From Rhizobiaceae bacterium (GTDB taxonomy: Bacteria; Pseudomonadota; Alphaproteobacteria; Rhizobiales; Rhizobiaceae), in NCBI GenBank assembly GCA_023953775.1, contig JAMLJD010000014.1, forward strand, positions 1-64,000: a stretch of 64,000 nucleotides of DNA, given 5' to 3'. Below the pieces are notes generated by a model. That model was given only the letters and a program-made list of their open reading frames with translations, was not told where the DNA came from and ran no database searches. Both the position numbers and the translations under genes were made by a program. Positions 1-8,427 of the stretch are shown here, piece after piece. The first letter of the stretch is position 1; every line of letters begins with the position of its first letter.

Positions 1-2
1 AC

Positions 3-461
3 GGCTCGACTGACAACACCGACTGGTGGCGAACCTATCTGACTGCAGGTTCCTACCGGATCAGACTGCGGGGCGCTGCGTCCGGCAGCGGAAGCGCGGC
101 GGATCCTCTGCTGCGGGTGATGAACGCGAATGGGGTCCAGGTCGCATGGGACAACAATAGCGGTACCGGCACCGACGCGGAGCTCGTACTGAACGTTACC
201 GGAACGGGCTACTACTATCTCGTTGCGGACGTACAGCCGGACACGGCAAGAGGCACATATCAGTTGAATATCCGGTCGGCACCCGGATCGGAAGCACCGG
301 GCCAGTCCGTGCCCGACCCGGTCATCGCTCGTGACGGGAATTTGTGGGAATGTCGGGTGGACCTCAATTCGCTCGGCCGCATCGATCCGTTGGGGTATGC
401 CGAAAAGCTTGAAGACCCGCTCCAGAAGCCTAAACACGTCCCGCTGTTCACCGGCGGGTGA
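3..461 (+). CDS. 3' end of a probable exported protein (pre-peptidase C-terminal-like domain)
   Basis: The frame is open at the left edge of the window, so the N-terminus is missing. The visible part reads as a beta-rich domain: a run around WWRTYLTAGSYRIRLRG, then DPLLRVMNANG, then WDNNSGTGTDAELVL and GTGYYYLVADV, then GTYQLNI. That succession (tolerant of Asp/Asn/Gly, ending in a GxYxL strand) is what is seen in bacterial pre-peptidase C-terminal (PPC) domains found at the end of secreted peptidases and RTX/calcium-binding proteins. The last 45 residues after the domain are not recognisable. Function of the whole protein cannot be named. Family assignment is by pattern only. Confidence 0.55.
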   Translation, partial: GSTDNTDWWRTYLTAGSYRIRLRGAASGSGSAADPLLRVMNANGVQVAWDNNSGTGTDAELVLNVTGTGYYYLVADVQPDTARGTYQLNIRSAPGSEAPGQSVPDPVIARDGNLWECRVDLNSLGRIDPLGYAEKLEDPLQKPKHVPLFTGG

Positions 462-775
462 TGCCGCATCGTTCCCATCAGGGCCCGAATGCGATCTCCA
501 TCGAACCGTTTCCCGGCCGGTCGAGCGCGAACGCAGCGAGCCACACTCGCAAATCTCCCATATCGCCGGCCCCGGCTTTCGTCGGGGAGCATAGGCGGCT
601 TCGTTGTTCCAGCGCACTTCCGCTGCCGTCCTCGCTCGGCCTTGCGCAGGGCCGTCGTCCGGATTTGGCAGCCAGATGAGGTTCGCCGATCACGGCCGAC
701 CAGTAGCCACATAGCCAGAGCCGGCAATCTCAACTATATGGGAGACATGCGACCGGGCCGTCAGGCCCCGAAACC
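462..775. other. Intergenic gap, no gene supported
   Basis: A 314-base stretch between the partial gene and map. Short open frames exist on both strands but none has a recognisable motif or ribosome-binding site. The only structure seen is a short stem, CCCCG/CGGGG, near 573-590, with no T tract, so it is at best a weak terminator for the upstream gene. No promoter for map could be picked with confidence. Confidence 0.4.
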
Positions 776-1615
776 ATGCGGAATACGATGACCACCTATC
801 TCGACGCCGACACCGCCCCGCTGCGCAATACGGGCCAGATCAGGCTTTACGACGAGGCCGCGTTCCAGGGCATGCGCAAGGCCTGCGGCCTGACGGCGCG
901 CTGCCTCGACGCGCTGGCGGACCTCGTGAAGCCGGGCGTGACGACGCAGGAAATCGACGATTTCGTGTTTCGTTTCGGCATGGACCACGGCGCCATTCCG
1001 GCCACGCTCAACTATCGCGGCTACACCAAATCCTCCTGCACCTCGATCAACCACGTGGTGTGCCACGGCATCCCGGACGACAAGCCGCTGAAGGAAGGCG
1101 ACATCGTCAATATCGACGTCACCTACATCCTCGACGGCTGGCACGGCGATTCCAGCAGGATGTACCCCGTCGGCCAGATCAGGCGCGCGGCCGAGCGGCT
1201 GCTCGAAGTCACGCATGAGTGCCTGATGCGCGGCGTCGCGGCGGTGAAGCCCGGCGCCAGGACGGGCGCCATCGGCGCGGCGATCCAGAGCTTCGCCGAA
1301 AGCGAACGCTGCTCGGTCGTCAGGGATTTCTGCGGCCACGGCGTCGGCCTGCTGTTCCACGATGCGCCGAACATCCTTCACTACGGCAATGCCCACGAAG
1401 GCGTGGAGATGCGCCCCGGCATGATCTTCACCATCGAACCGATGATCAATCTCGGCAGGCCGCACGTCAAAGTGCTGTCTGATGGCTGGACCGCCGTGAC
1501 GCGGGATCGGTCGCTGTCGGCGCAGTACGAGCACACGGTCGGCGTGACCGATGAAGGCTGCGAGGTCTTCACGCTGTCGCCCGGCGGGCTCGACCGGCCC
1601 GGCCTGCCCGCCTGA
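776..1615 (+). CDS. map: Type I methionine aminopeptidase
   Basis: Cytoplasmic metallo-exopeptidase that removes the initiator methionine from nascent proteins. All five metal ligands of the pita-bread fold and the first histidine are visible: H97 in VCHGIP, D114 in NIDVT, D125 in GDSSRMY, H188 in GHGVG, E221 in FTIEPM and E252 in QYEHT. The 279-residue length is typical of a class without an N-terminal zinc finger. An in-frame ATG at 788 (MTTYLDAD) is an equally good start; neither has a strong Shine-Dalgarno. It lies just upstream of radC on the same strand, 127 bases apart. Confidence 0.96.
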   Translation: MRNTMTTYLDADTAPLRNTGQIRLYDEAAFQGMRKACGLTARCLDALADLVKPGVTTQEIDDFVFRFGMDHGAIPATLNYRGYTKSSCTSINHVVCHGIPDDKPLKEGDIVNIDVTYILDGWHGDSSRMYPVGQIRRAAERLLEVTHECLMRGVAAVKPGARTGAIGAAIQSFAESERCSVVRDFCGHGVGLLFHDAPNILHYGNAHEGVEMRPGMIFTIEPMINLGRPHVKVLSDGWTAVTRDRSLSAQYEHTVGVTDEGCEVFTLSPGGLDRPGLPA

Positions 1616-1742
1616 GCGCGCACGGTTCGAGTGAATTTCGCATTCGCGATTCCCGCCCCCTCGCGGTTCGCGCCATGGTGGCATACCATGCCCGACATGC
1701 GGCGGTGATGTTGGCCAGGCGAACGAGCAAGACAGGCGGACG

Positions 1743-2501
1743 ATGACGGGGACCGAAGAGGAGGACGAGCGCGGATTCTTTGCAGACCGGGACGCGCTCG
1801 GTCTCGACAAGGCGCGCGCGGCCAAGGACAAGCCGCACTATCTCGGGCACCGCGAAAGGCTGCGGGACCGGTTTCGCGACTCGGGCGCATCGGCGTTGGC
1901 CGACTACGAACTGCTGGAACTCATGCTCTATCGCAGCATTCCCCGCGCCGACACCAAGCCGCTGGCCAAGGCGCTTCTGGCGCGCTTCGGTTCGTTCGCG
2001 GAGGTGCTCGGAGCGCCGGTCGCCCTGCTCCAGGAAGTGCCCGGCATCGGCCCCGCCGTCGCAATGGAACTCAAGGTGATCGCGGCCGCCGCAGAGCGCA
2101 TGCTGAAGGGCGAGATCGCCCGCCGCCCGGTGCTGTCGTCCTGGACCCAGGTGATGGACTATTGCCGTGCCTCGATGGCCTTCGAGGAACGCGAGCAGTT
2201 CCGCATCCTGTTCCTCGACAAGAAGAACGTGCTGATCGCCGACGAAGTGCAGCAGACCGGGACGATCGACCATACGCCGGTCTACCCGCGCGAAATCGTC
2301 AAGCGGGCGCTCGAACTTTCCGCCTCGGCACTGATCCTGGTCCACAACCATCCATCCGGCGACCCGACACCGTCGCGCGCCGATGTCGACATGACCAAGA
2401 CGATCATCGCAACGGCGAAGCCGCTGGGCATCGCCATTCACGACCACATCATCGTCGGCAAGACCGGTCATGCCAGCATGAAGGGACTGCTGCTGATCTG
2501 A
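1743..2501 (+). CDS. radC: RadC family protein (JAB/MPN-type, DUF2466)
   Basis: A 252-residue RadC-family protein. An N-terminal helix-hairpin-helix region ([13 protein letters not shown], about residues 95-107) precedes the JAB-like metal-binding domain with the signature [14 protein letters not shown] at 201-214. The family was named for a supposed DNA repair role that has not held up; its real function is unsettled, so only the family is claimed. The gene follows map in the same direction, an arrangement often kept in Hyphomicrobiales. Confidence 0.93.
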   Translation: MTGTEEEDERGFFADRDALGLDKARAAKDKPHYLGHRERLRDRFRDSGASALADYELLELMLYRSIPRADTKPLAKALLARFGSFAEVLGAPVALLQEVPGIGPAVAMELKVIAAAAERMLKGEIARRPVLSSWTQVMDYCRASMAFEEREQFRILFLDKKNVLIADEVQQTGTIDHTPVYPREIVKRALELSASALILVHNHPSGDPTPSRADVDMTKTIIATAKPLGIAIHDHIIVGKTGHASMKGLLLI

Positions 2502-2666
2502 GGTCCGGATCCGTCGAACCAGAAGATGGCGGATATGAGGATCAGGTCGCCGAGCCAGTGCCTGTTCAGCATTTCCGGCGATCAATGAATCGCCTTCAAC
2601 GCCCTATCTCCTTGTTTTTACGCAATTCCGGACGCAAGACCGCTGCGCACTTCTGCTGGAATTGCC

Positions 2667-3074
2667 CTAGCCGGGCAAACCATCCAATTTGGGGATGGTT
2701 TCCAGGTGCTCGTCCCATTCCGCCCTGCTGGACAGGCAGATATGCGCATCTGGCCGGATGGCGATCGGGCCATCGATACTCCCGGCTGGCACGACCACCA
2801 AAGCACCACCCGACCGAACGTTTGGAAGAGCAGACCCGCATTCCGTGCAGAAGCTCTTTTCGTGCCGGGTTCCGGGGACCCTGTATGTCCGGATGCGATC
2901 ATGGCCGGAAACCCACCCCACCGTCGCGGTCGACGAGAACAGATTGGCCGCATGGGCAGACCCCGTGCCCTTTCGACAACGCTTGCAGTGACACAGAAAG
3001 AAGCTCTCGAATTCGCCTGCGATCTGAAATTCGACGGCACCACACAAACAGGAGCCGGCAGCCGTTGGGGTCAT
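2667..3074 (-). CDS. GFA family (CENP-V/GFA domain) zinc protein
   Basis: A 135-residue protein of the glutathione-dependent formaldehyde-activating (GFA/CENP-V) family. Zinc-binding cysteines are in the expected spacing: SCLCGAVEF near the N-terminus, LCHCKRCRK, and later FCTECGSALP. Family members include the Paracoccus Gfa protein proposed to help formaldehyde react with glutathione, but most homologues have no tested function, so a detoxification role is only a possibility. The frame extends upstream to 3116, but the ATG at 3074 puts the conserved domain near the start and has a GAG about nine bases upstream. It is convergent with radC. Confidence 0.85.
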   Translation of the reverse strand: MTPTAAGSCLCGAVEFQIAGEFESFFLCHCKRCRKGTGSAHAANLFSSTATVGWVSGHDRIRTYRVPGTRHEKSFCTECGSALPNVRSGGALVVVPAGSIDGPIAIRPDAHICLSSRAEWDEHLETIPKLDGLPG

Positions 3075-3116
3075 GATGATGATCTCATATTCGTTTTGAC
3101 GCGGAATCGCAGCCAT

Positions 3117-3347
3117 GGTTGCAGCCTATCGGATCAACAGGTGCCGACCCGGGGCATGAGCCGGAGGGCATGAAATTGCCTCTCCCGAATGCACATGCCG
3201 GCGCACAGCCGAGCCAATGAACAACAGATGGCTACATTTTCAATAAAACTTTCTCTATTAACTATGCCTGACAAATAGCTAACGGATATCCTTAACAAAT
3301 CGTAAATTTCCGTCATTGTCCGATTAACAAATGATCGGGGCAATGAC
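3117..3347. other. AT-rich intergenic region, probable promoter area of the methyltransferase gene
   Basis: Unlike the GC-rich surroundings, about 3190-3340 is markedly AT-rich, with many TA/TTAA steps such as CTATTAACTATGCC and CCTTAACAAATCG. It separates the divergent GFA gene and the methyltransferase. Such AT-rich patches in rhizobial genomes are often promoters of horizontally acquired or H-NS-like (MucR/Ros) silenced genes; that is inference. No clean sigma-70 pair was chosen. Confidence 0.4.
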
Positions 3348-4172
3348 ATGGACAACACTTCCCTGCGCATAGACGCATCGGACAAAAATGCCGGCGCCAG
3401 AAAAGATCCCTACTCGGATCCGAACAGCCTGGAATTCGGCTTTCGCGCCAAACGGTTCGCCGCCGTCCGGGACCTGATCGAGCGTATCCTCGCCGAACGC
3501 GGCGAGGCCGACATCCTCGATCTCGGCGGGACGGAAGCCTATTGGCGGATCGCCAAGCCGTTTCTCGACGCCAATCGCGGCCGGATCCGCATCACAATGG
3601 TCAATCCGGAGACCTTTCCCGTCGAGGACATCCGGACCTTCGTGTCGATCGAAGGCGACGCGACGGATCCGGAGCTGTTTCATGGTCGCGTGTTCGATCT
3701 GGTTCACTCGAACTCGGTCATCGAGCATGTCGGCTGGTGGGCGGACATGCGGCGCTTCGCCGACAACACGCGCCGGCTCGGGCGGCGCTATTACATGCAG
3801 ACGCCCAATTACTGGTTTCCCTACGAACCGCATTTCCGCTTCCCGGGCTTCCAGTATCTGCCCTCGCCGGTACGGGTGGCGATGCTCCGCCGCGTGAGGC
3901 TCGGCTTCTTCCGGCCGGTGCCCGACCGGGCCGTGGCGCGCGACATCATCGAACATCACCGCCTCGTGTCCGCCAGCCAGGTCAAGAGGTTGTTCCCGGA
4001 TGCGGCGGTGTCGTTCGAGAAGGTGGTCGGCCTCAACAAATCCATCATGGCGATCCGGGCGGAGCCGGTTGATACGCCGGCGCGGGCAGTGGTCCCACCG
4101 CCATCGCTCACGTCGGAAATGACGGATGTCGTCGGCGAGCAGATCGCCGAGAAAGACATCGCGAGCGCCTGA
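3348..4172 (+). CDS. Class I SAM-dependent methyltransferase
   Basis: A 274-residue protein with a class I methyltransferase core: motif I at 58-61 (ILDLGG), an acidic loop around EGDATDP (102-108) and the post-motif HSNSVIEHVG (120-129), which is the usual form in lipopolysaccharide or exopolysaccharide cluster methyltransferases. The PNYWFPYEPHFRFPGFQYLP segment is typical of a subgroup acting on sugars or small metabolites, but the substrate cannot be told. The start has GGGG about seven bases upstream. It stands alone behind an AT-rich patch and in front of an intergenic repeat, which suggests an accessory gene. Confidence 0.85.
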   Translation: MDNTSLRIDASDKNAGARKDPYSDPNSLEFGFRAKRFAAVRDLIERILAERGEADILDLGGTEAYWRIAKPFLDANRGRIRITMVNPETFPVEDIRTFVSIEGDATDPELFHGRVFDLVHSNSVIEHVGWWADMRRFADNTRRLGRRYYMQTPNYWFPYEPHFRFPGFQYLPSPVRVAMLRRVRLGFFRPVPDRAVARDIIEHHRLVSASQVKRLFPDAAVSFEKVVGLNKSIMAIRAEPVDTPARAVVPPPSLTSEMTDVVGEQIAEKDIASA

Positions 4173-4260
4173 CGCGACCGGAGCGTCCGGTCGTCGAGAT
4201 CGGAGCCTGAAGCAGGCCGCGTCCCAGATGATCTGGGAAACCCCGTGATTTTCGGGCCAT

Positions 4261-4322
4261 CGCGCTGCCCCTCACCTGCCTGACGGCATCCTTTCCCGTG
4301 AACGGGGAGAGGAAAGCCAGGG
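4261..4322. repeat. Rhizobial intergenic palindromic (REP/RPE-like) element
   Basis: The stretch from CCCCTCACCTGCCTG through the hairpin TTCCCGTGAACGGGGAG to GAGGAAAGCC has the look of the very abundant Mesorhizobium/Brucella-group intergenic palindrome (cctcatctgcctgccggcac..ctccccgt..acggggag). It lies between the methyltransferase stop and the tig terminator. Identification is from memory of the consensus; copy number could not be checked because only this one window is available. Confidence 0.6.
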
Positions 4323-4391
4323 CGATGCGGGGCAGCACAGTCAGTCGAAACAGGGCACGCCCCAATCCCGTGGAGCGCGACGTGCATTGAC

Positions 4392-4419
4392 AAAAAAGCC
4401 GCCTTTCCGGCGGCTTTTT
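4392..4419. terminator. Bidirectional rho-independent terminator (tig / methyltransferase)
   Basis: A6, stem GCCGCC (4398-4403), loop TTTCC, stem GGCGGC (4409-4414), T5. With A-U pairs the stem extends further. It ends the minus-strand tig transcript and can also stop plus-strand transcription from the methyltransferase gene. Confidence 0.9.
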
Positions 4420-4435
4420 CGATGTCCTGCGAGAC

Positions 4436-5893
4436 TTACTCGGCGTCCTTGGCGGCGGGCTTCTTCTTGGGGGCCGCCTTCTTCCTGGGCTCGGCCTTGG
4501 CCTTGGGTTCCGCCTTGCCCTTGGCCTTCTTCTCGGCCCCGCCGGAGGCTTCGTCCTCGTCGTCGGCGAAGAGCTCTTCCTTGCTCACCGTCTTGTCGGT
4601 GACGGAGACCTCGTTCATCAGGTGGTCGACCACCTTCTCCTCGAACAGCGGCGCGCGGATCGAGGCCAGCGCATCGGGGTTTTGACGGTAGAAGTCGAAC
4701 ACCTGCTGCTGCTGGTTCTGCGGGTAGCGGCGGATCTGCTCGAACAGGGCGCGCTGGAGCTCGTCGTCCGACACGGTGACGCCGGCCTTCTCGCCGATCT
4801 CGGCCAGCACAAGGCCAAGGCGCACGCGACGCTCGGCGAGGCGCTGATATTCGGTGCGCGCCTCCTCCTCGGTCGTGTCCTCGTCCTCGAAGGTCTGGCC
4901 GGCCTGCTCGAGATCGCGCGTCACTTGCGTCCAGATGTTGTTGAACTCGGCCTCGACCAGCTTCGACGGCGCCTCGAAGGCGTATTCGGCGTCGAGCGCG
5001 TCCAGAAGCTGGCGCTTGACCTTCTGCCGGGTCATCTGCCCGAACTGGCTCTCGATCTGGCCGCGCACGATGTCGCGCAGGTTCTCGGCCGATTCCAGGC
5101 CGAGCGACTTGGCGAGATCGTCATTGATCTCGAGCTCGCCGGGCTTCAGCACCTCGAGCACCTCGATGTCGAAGGTGGCGGCCTTGCCGGCGAGATGGGT
5201 CGCCTGATAGGCGTCCGGGAACGTCACATCGATCGTCTTCTTGTCTCCGGCCTTGAAGCCGACGAGCTGTTCCTCGAAGCCCGGAATGAACTGGTTCGAG
5301 CCGATCACGATCTCGGAATCCTCGGCCGTGCCGCCGTCGAAGGCCTCACCGTCGATCTTGCCGAGATAGTTGATGCGCAGCTTGTCGCCGGTCTCGGCCT
5401 TGCCGGTCTTCGGCTCGTAGGTCCGCGCCGAATCGGCGACGCGCATCACCTGCTCCTCGACGTCGGCATCGGGAACCTCGACCACCGGCCGGGTGACCTT
5501 GATGCCCGAGAGGTCCTTGACCTCGATCGGCGGAATGACCTCGTAGGCCAGCGAGAACTCGAAATCGGCGTCGCCGGCCAGGACCTTCTCGGCTTCCTTC
5601 TCGTCCTCGGTCATGGTGACCTCGGGCTGCATCGCGGCCTTCTCGCCGCGCTCCGAAATCACGCTGCGGGTGGAATCGTTGAGGATCTCGTTGACCACCT
5701 CGGCCATGAAGGACTTGCCGTACATCTTGCGCAGATGCTGCATCGGCACCTTGCCGGGACGGAAGCCGTTGAGACGGATCTTGTCCTTCGCATCGGTGAG
5801 CCGCGACATCAGCCGGGCTTCCATGTCCTTCGCCGGAACGGTGACCTTGATCTCTCGCTTCAGGCCGGAATTAAGCGTTTCGGTTACCTGCAT
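4436..5893 (-). CDS. tig: Trigger factor (ribosome-associated chaperone / prolyl isomerase)
   Basis: A 485-residue trigger factor: it binds the ribosomal exit tunnel and shields nascent chains. The N-terminal ribosome-binding domain carries GFRPGKVPM (the ribosome-docking signature region), followed by the FKBP-type PPIase domain ([20 protein letters not shown]) and the C-terminal chaperone arms. The tail is an Ala/Lys/Glu-rich low-complexity extension ([22 protein letters not shown]) of about 30 residues, seen in many rhizobial homologues. The frame stays open upstream across the tRNA-Leu gene; the ATG at 5893 ([10 protein letters not shown]) is the right start by homology. Confidence 0.97.
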   Translation of the reverse strand: MQVTETLNSGLKREIKVTVPAKDMEARLMSRLTDAKDKIRLNGFRPGKVPMQHLRKMYGKSFMAEVVNEILNDSTRSVISERGEKAAMQPEVTMTEDEKEAEKVLAGDADFEFSLAYEVIPPIEVKDLSGIKVTRPVVEVPDADVEEQVMRVADSARTYEPKTGKAETGDKLRINYLGKIDGEAFDGGTAEDSEIVIGSNQFIPGFEEQLVGFKAGDKKTIDVTFPDAYQATHLAGKAATFDIEVLEVLKPGELEINDDLAKSLGLESAENLRDIVRGQIESQFGQMTRQKVKRQLLDALDAEYAFEAPSKLVEAEFNNIWTQVTRDLEQAGQTFEDEDTTEEEARTEYQRLAERRVRLGLVLAEIGEKAGVTVSDDELQRALFEQIRRYPQNQQQQVFDFYRQNPDALASIRAPLFEEKVVDHLMNEVSVTDKTVSKEELFADDEDEASGGAEKKAKGKAEPKAKAEPRKKAAPKKKPAAKDAE

Positions 5894-5976
5894 CACTAAA
5901 CCTTTGTCTTGGCGAACGCCGAAGCCCGATCGGGCCTTCCGTCGCGCCGCCGCAATCCTGTTGCCGGGAGTGGCTT

Positions 5977-6061
5977 TGGTGCGGGTGGAGGGACTTGAAC
6001 CCCCACGGCTTGCGCCACAGGAACCTAAATCCTGCGTGTCTACCAGTTCCACCACACCCGC
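5977..6061 (-). tRNA. tRNA-Leu (anticodon TAG)
   Basis: 85 bases with encoded CCA. On the minus strand it begins GCGGGTGTGG and ends CCACCCGCACCA, giving a seven-pair acceptor stem. The anticodon loop TTTAGGT gives anticodon TAG (plus-strand CTA at 6025-6027), decoding CUA/CUN leucine codons. A long variable arm (class II) is present, and the T-arm reads GGGGGTTCAAGTCCCTC. Located directly upstream of tig, same strand. Confidence 0.97.
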
Positions 6062-6094
6062 TTCGGAAGCGAACCACCCCCGAAAGCGCGAGGT

Positions 6095-6122
6095 TCTATA
6101 TCATCAGGCCAATACCGATCAA
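6095..6122 (-). promoter_or_regulatory. Sigma-70-type promoter of tRNA-Leu
   Basis: Read on the minus strand: -35 TTGATC, 16-base spacer, -10 TATAGA, about 33 bases before the mature tRNA 5' end. Fits a housekeeping promoter; not otherwise tested. Confidence 0.55.
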
Positions 6123-6180
6123 AGGAAATTTGACCGCAAAACCGGGCAAAATTGCCGCCCGGCGGGAAATTTCCGCCGCC

Positions 6181-6762
6181 TCAGTAGAGCGGCTCCTCGT
6201 AGAGCACCGTCCCGTCGTCGAGCAGGGCCTTGATCGCCACCGTGCCGTTGCCGGCGACCGCCGCGCGGATGGTGAAACTGCGCTCGCGCATGTCCTTCTC
6301 GATGTCGCGGCCCTCGCCTTCCGGCACGAAATAGCGCTCGATGCCGTAGTCGATGTCGACCTCGGCGTCATCGCCGATGCCGCGATAGTCGGAAATGCCG
6401 CGAATATCGACCTCGTCGTCGCCCGCCGCCTCCGCAGGGCGATCGAGATAGGACGCACGGACCGCGCTCCACAGGCCGTCGTCGCCCCGGCGCAGGCGCA
6501 CCCACACGGTGGCCGGGCCGCTTTCCGGCGCCCTTGCGATACTGTCGCCGAACAGCGACACGGGCAGGCGCGAGAATTCGTAGCCGAGGCGCACATAGTC
6601 GCCGCGCAGGAGGTCGCGCGGGTCGACGGGCTCGACCTTGACCAGGATCTCCCGGCCGTCGCGCAGGATCGCGGCGCGGCTGATGATCGACCAGCCGAGC
6701 ACGCCGATCTGCAGTGCGGCGACCAGCAAGGCCGCCGGGATCAGCCAGCGACGGTGGTTCAT
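6181..6762 (-). CDS. GDYXXLXY-domain membrane-anchored protein
   Basis: A 193-residue protein with one N-terminal membrane segment (about residues 7-27) and the family signature GDYVRLGY at 54-61 within EPVDPRDLLRGDYVRLGYEF. The family (GDYXXLXY domain) is of unknown biochemical function and nearly always sits next to a DUF2157 membrane protein, as here. The start codon overlaps the stop of the upstream DUF2157 gene (ATGA), so the two are co-translated. Acts presumably at the cytoplasmic membrane, with the bulk outside; that is inference from the topology. Confidence 0.88.
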   Translation of the reverse strand: MNHRRWLIPAALLVAALQIGVLGWSIISRAAILRDGREILVKVEPVDPRDLLRGDYVRLGYEFSRLPVSLFGDSIARAPESGPATVWVRLRRGDDGLWSAVRASYLDRPAEAAGDDEVDIRGISDYRGIGDDAEVDIDYGIERYFVPEGEGRDIEKDMRERSFTIRAAVAGNGTVAIKALLDDGTVLYEEPLY

Positions 6763-7877
6763 GGAGCTGCCTCCTGCCCCGCCGCCGCTGCCGCGCGCGC
6801 GGTGAAGCGCCTCTCGACGCGGATGATGACATAGGCGGCGATGCCCAGAGCCAGCCCGGAGGCCAGGAACAGGCCGGCCGTGCCGATCATCGAGCCGATC
6901 GTCTGGATGTAGACGAAGCCGATCTCGATGGTGAAGCCGGCATAGGCAAGCCATCTGAGCCCGCGGCTCTCGCCGGCCGAACCGGCGAGGACGGCGGCGA
7001 TTCCGCCGAAGGTCACCAGCGCGCACAGAATGAGCGACGCGCTGTCGCTGAAGATGACCTGCAGCGCCCACATGGCGGTCAGGAACCCGCCGAGGCCGAT
7101 GACGGCTACACCGGAGCCGAGCCTGAGCACCCGTTCGACGATATCAGGCGCCAGCGAGGACAGCGCGACCAGCCCGCCATAAACGATGGCGAGGGCGACG
7201 AGGACGAAGAGCAGTTCGCTGTGCCAGTAGAAGACGATGCCGTAGAGGATGCCCGCGGCGAGGATGAGGTAACGGCTCGTGCGGCTGCCGGTCCACAAGG
7301 ATATCGCCCACAGGATGGCGAGGAGCACGAGGAACAGATGCGGCACAGGGTGGCCGCTGCCGAACAGCCTGGCCTGCATGGTCAGCCAGCCGCAGGCCAG
7401 AAGCACCGCGCCGGCATTGAGCGGGCCGGACTTCAGCGCGGCCGCGGCGAGCGCAGTGCCGGCGAACCACAAGAGGACCGCCTGCGTCTCGTCGCCGGAC
7501 AGGTGGTACATCTGCGCAATGAGCGCGATGGCGCCGCCGAACGCCGCGGCAGCGACGAGCCAGGCCGCCTCCCCGAACGCGCGGTGTCCGCGCAGGACCA
7601 GCACCGCACCGCCGACATAGCCGGCGAGGATGATGGCGAAGATCGCGACGACGCGGGCGAGCCTCGGGAAATCCTCCCAGTTGGCGGCGACCATGATCAG
7701 CACGGCGGCGGCAACCAGCGCGCCGGCCATGAGCGCCAGGACGGAGCCGAAGCTGAAACCGCCGCCGGCACGGCTCTCGACGTCACGTGTCAGGGCTTCC
7801 GCCGTCGGGGTGTCGATCAGCCCCGCGTCGCGCCAGCGCGCGATGTCGTTGGTTGCCCGTTTCGCGTAATTGAACAT
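6759..7877 (-). CDS. DUF2157 multi-spanning membrane protein
   Basis: A 372-residue polytopic protein with a soluble N-terminus (FNYAKRATNDIARWRDAGLIDTPTAEAL) that matches the conserved start of DUF2157 proteins, followed by roughly ten hydrophobic segments. It forms a two-gene operon with the GDYXXLXY gene, sharing an ATGA overlap. Function unknown in the family. Transcribed divergently from the DUF1127/sRNA cluster. Confidence 0.85.
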   Translation of the reverse strand: MFNYAKRATNDIARWRDAGLIDTPTAEALTRDVESRAGGGFSFGSVLALMAGALVAAAVLIMVAANWEDFPRLARVVAIFAIILAGYVGGAVLVLRGHRAFGEAAWLVAAAAFGGAIALIAQMYHLSGDETQAVLLWFAGTALAAAALKSGPLNAGAVLLACGWLTMQARLFGSGHPVPHLFLVLLAILWAISLWTGSRTSRYLILAAGILYGIVFYWHSELLFVLVALAIVYGGLVALSSLAPDIVERVLRLGSGVAVIGLGGFLTAMWALQVIFSDSASLILCALVTFGGIAAVLAGSAGESRGLRWLAYAGFTIEIGFVYIQTIGSMIGTAGLFLASGLALGIAAYVIIRVERRFTARAAAAAGQEAAP

Positions 7878-8192
7878 GGTGCGCGCGCCAAATTCCGACG
7901 CCTCAATCTACGCAATCGCGCGCCCGACCGGAAGAGTGCGTTTTCACGGCATGTCAGGCCGCTTACGCTGCAATGCACAATCTGTGAGCTTTTCTGCCCA
8001 AAGCCATGGCACAGCGGCATGATTCCCGTCAACGGGAAGTGACGCCGAGATGTCAACATGCCATTATGTTGCATTGCACAAGACGCAACGCTGCCATGCA
8101 ACAACTGCGCTTCAAATGCAGGAAGGGTGCGCCTATCTTCGGGTCACACAAAGAGTGATGAACAAACGAAGCTGAACGAAACGAGCACTGAA
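7878..8192. other. Divergent intergenic region between DUF2157 and DUF1127
   Basis: A 315-base non-coding region. It holds two near-identical copies of an operator-like word, TGCAATGCACAA at 7969-7980 and TTGCATTGCACAA at 8069-8081, and a small perfect palindrome TTCCCG-TCAA-CGGGAA at 8023-8038. A candidate promoter for the DUF1127 gene is listed separately. No open frame here is convincing. Confidence 0.5.
8110..8139 (+). promoter_or_regulatory. Candidate RpoH-like (heat-shock sigma) promoter of DUF1127-sRNA cluster
   Basis: CTTCAA (8110-8115), 16-base spacer, CCTATCTT (8132-8139). This is one mismatch from the alphaproteobacterial sigma-32 -35 element CTTGAA and close to its C-rich -10 (CCATAT/CYTATNT). 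It would give a 5' leader of about 45 bases before the DUF1127 ATG. The Rhodobacter counterpart of this operon is known to be RpoHI/RpoHII dependent, which motivates the call. Confidence 0.4.
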
Positions 8193-8333
8193 ATGAACCT
8201 GATCCGCAATTATCGCAACTGGCGCCGCTACCGTGACACGGTCAACGAGCTGAGCCGCCTGTCCAACCGCGAACTCAACGACCTCGGAATCAATCGCGGC
8301 GACATCCCCTTCGTCGCCCGCAAGTCGATCTAA
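8193..8333 (+). CDS. DUF1127 small Arg-rich protein (CcaF1-like)
   Basis: A 46-residue basic protein, NLIRNYRNWRRYRDTVNEL then LSRLSNRELNDLGINRGDIP, which is the complete DUF1127 pattern (helix, L-x-x-L-x-D-x-x-L-x-D-I-G-I-x-R-x-x-I). The frame runs upstream to 8058 but the conserved sequence starts exactly at this ATG. In Rhodobacter sphaeroides a DUF1127 protein (CcaF1, RSP_6037) binds RNA and lies just upstream of the CcsR sRNAs, and in Agrobacterium related proteins affect phosphate and stress behaviour. Here too the gene is followed directly by three CCTCCTCCC hairpins, so the same dual protein/sRNA transcript is likely. Confidence 0.93.
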   Translation: MNLIRNYRNWRRYRDTVNELSRLSNRELNDLGINRGDIPFVARKSI

Positions 8334-8352
8334 CGATCCTACGAATTTCGCC

Positions 8353-8376
8353 AGGGCCTACCTCCTCCCAGGCCTT
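8353..8376 (+). ncRNA. CcsR/cuckoo-type sRNA hairpin 1
   Basis: Stem AGGGCCT (8353-8359) pairs with AGGCCTT (8370-8376) including one G-U pair; the ten-base loop is ACCTCCTCCC. First of three hairpins with the identical loop, 20 bases after the DUF1127 stop codon. Confidence 0.75.
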
Positions 8377-8385
8377 GACGGATAA

Positions 8386-8417
8386 GACCGGTGACCACCT
8401 CCTCCCGGTTGTCGGTC
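8386..8417 (+). ncRNA. CcsR/cuckoo-type sRNA hairpin 2
   Basis: Stem GACCGGTGACC (8386-8396) pairs along its whole length with GGTTGTCGGTC (8407-8417), using several G-U pairs, and presents the same ten-base loop ACCTCCTCCC (8397-8406). The stem sequence is unrelated to those of hairpins 1 and 3, so only structure and loop are conserved. Confidence 0.78.
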
Positions 8418-8427
8418 AAACCAAGCG

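Noticed and set aside
5894-6055. N-terminal extension of the tig frame through the tRNA-Leu gene
   Set aside because: The peptide [20 protein letters not shown] is the usual translation of a tRNA-Leu gene and not part of trigger factor.
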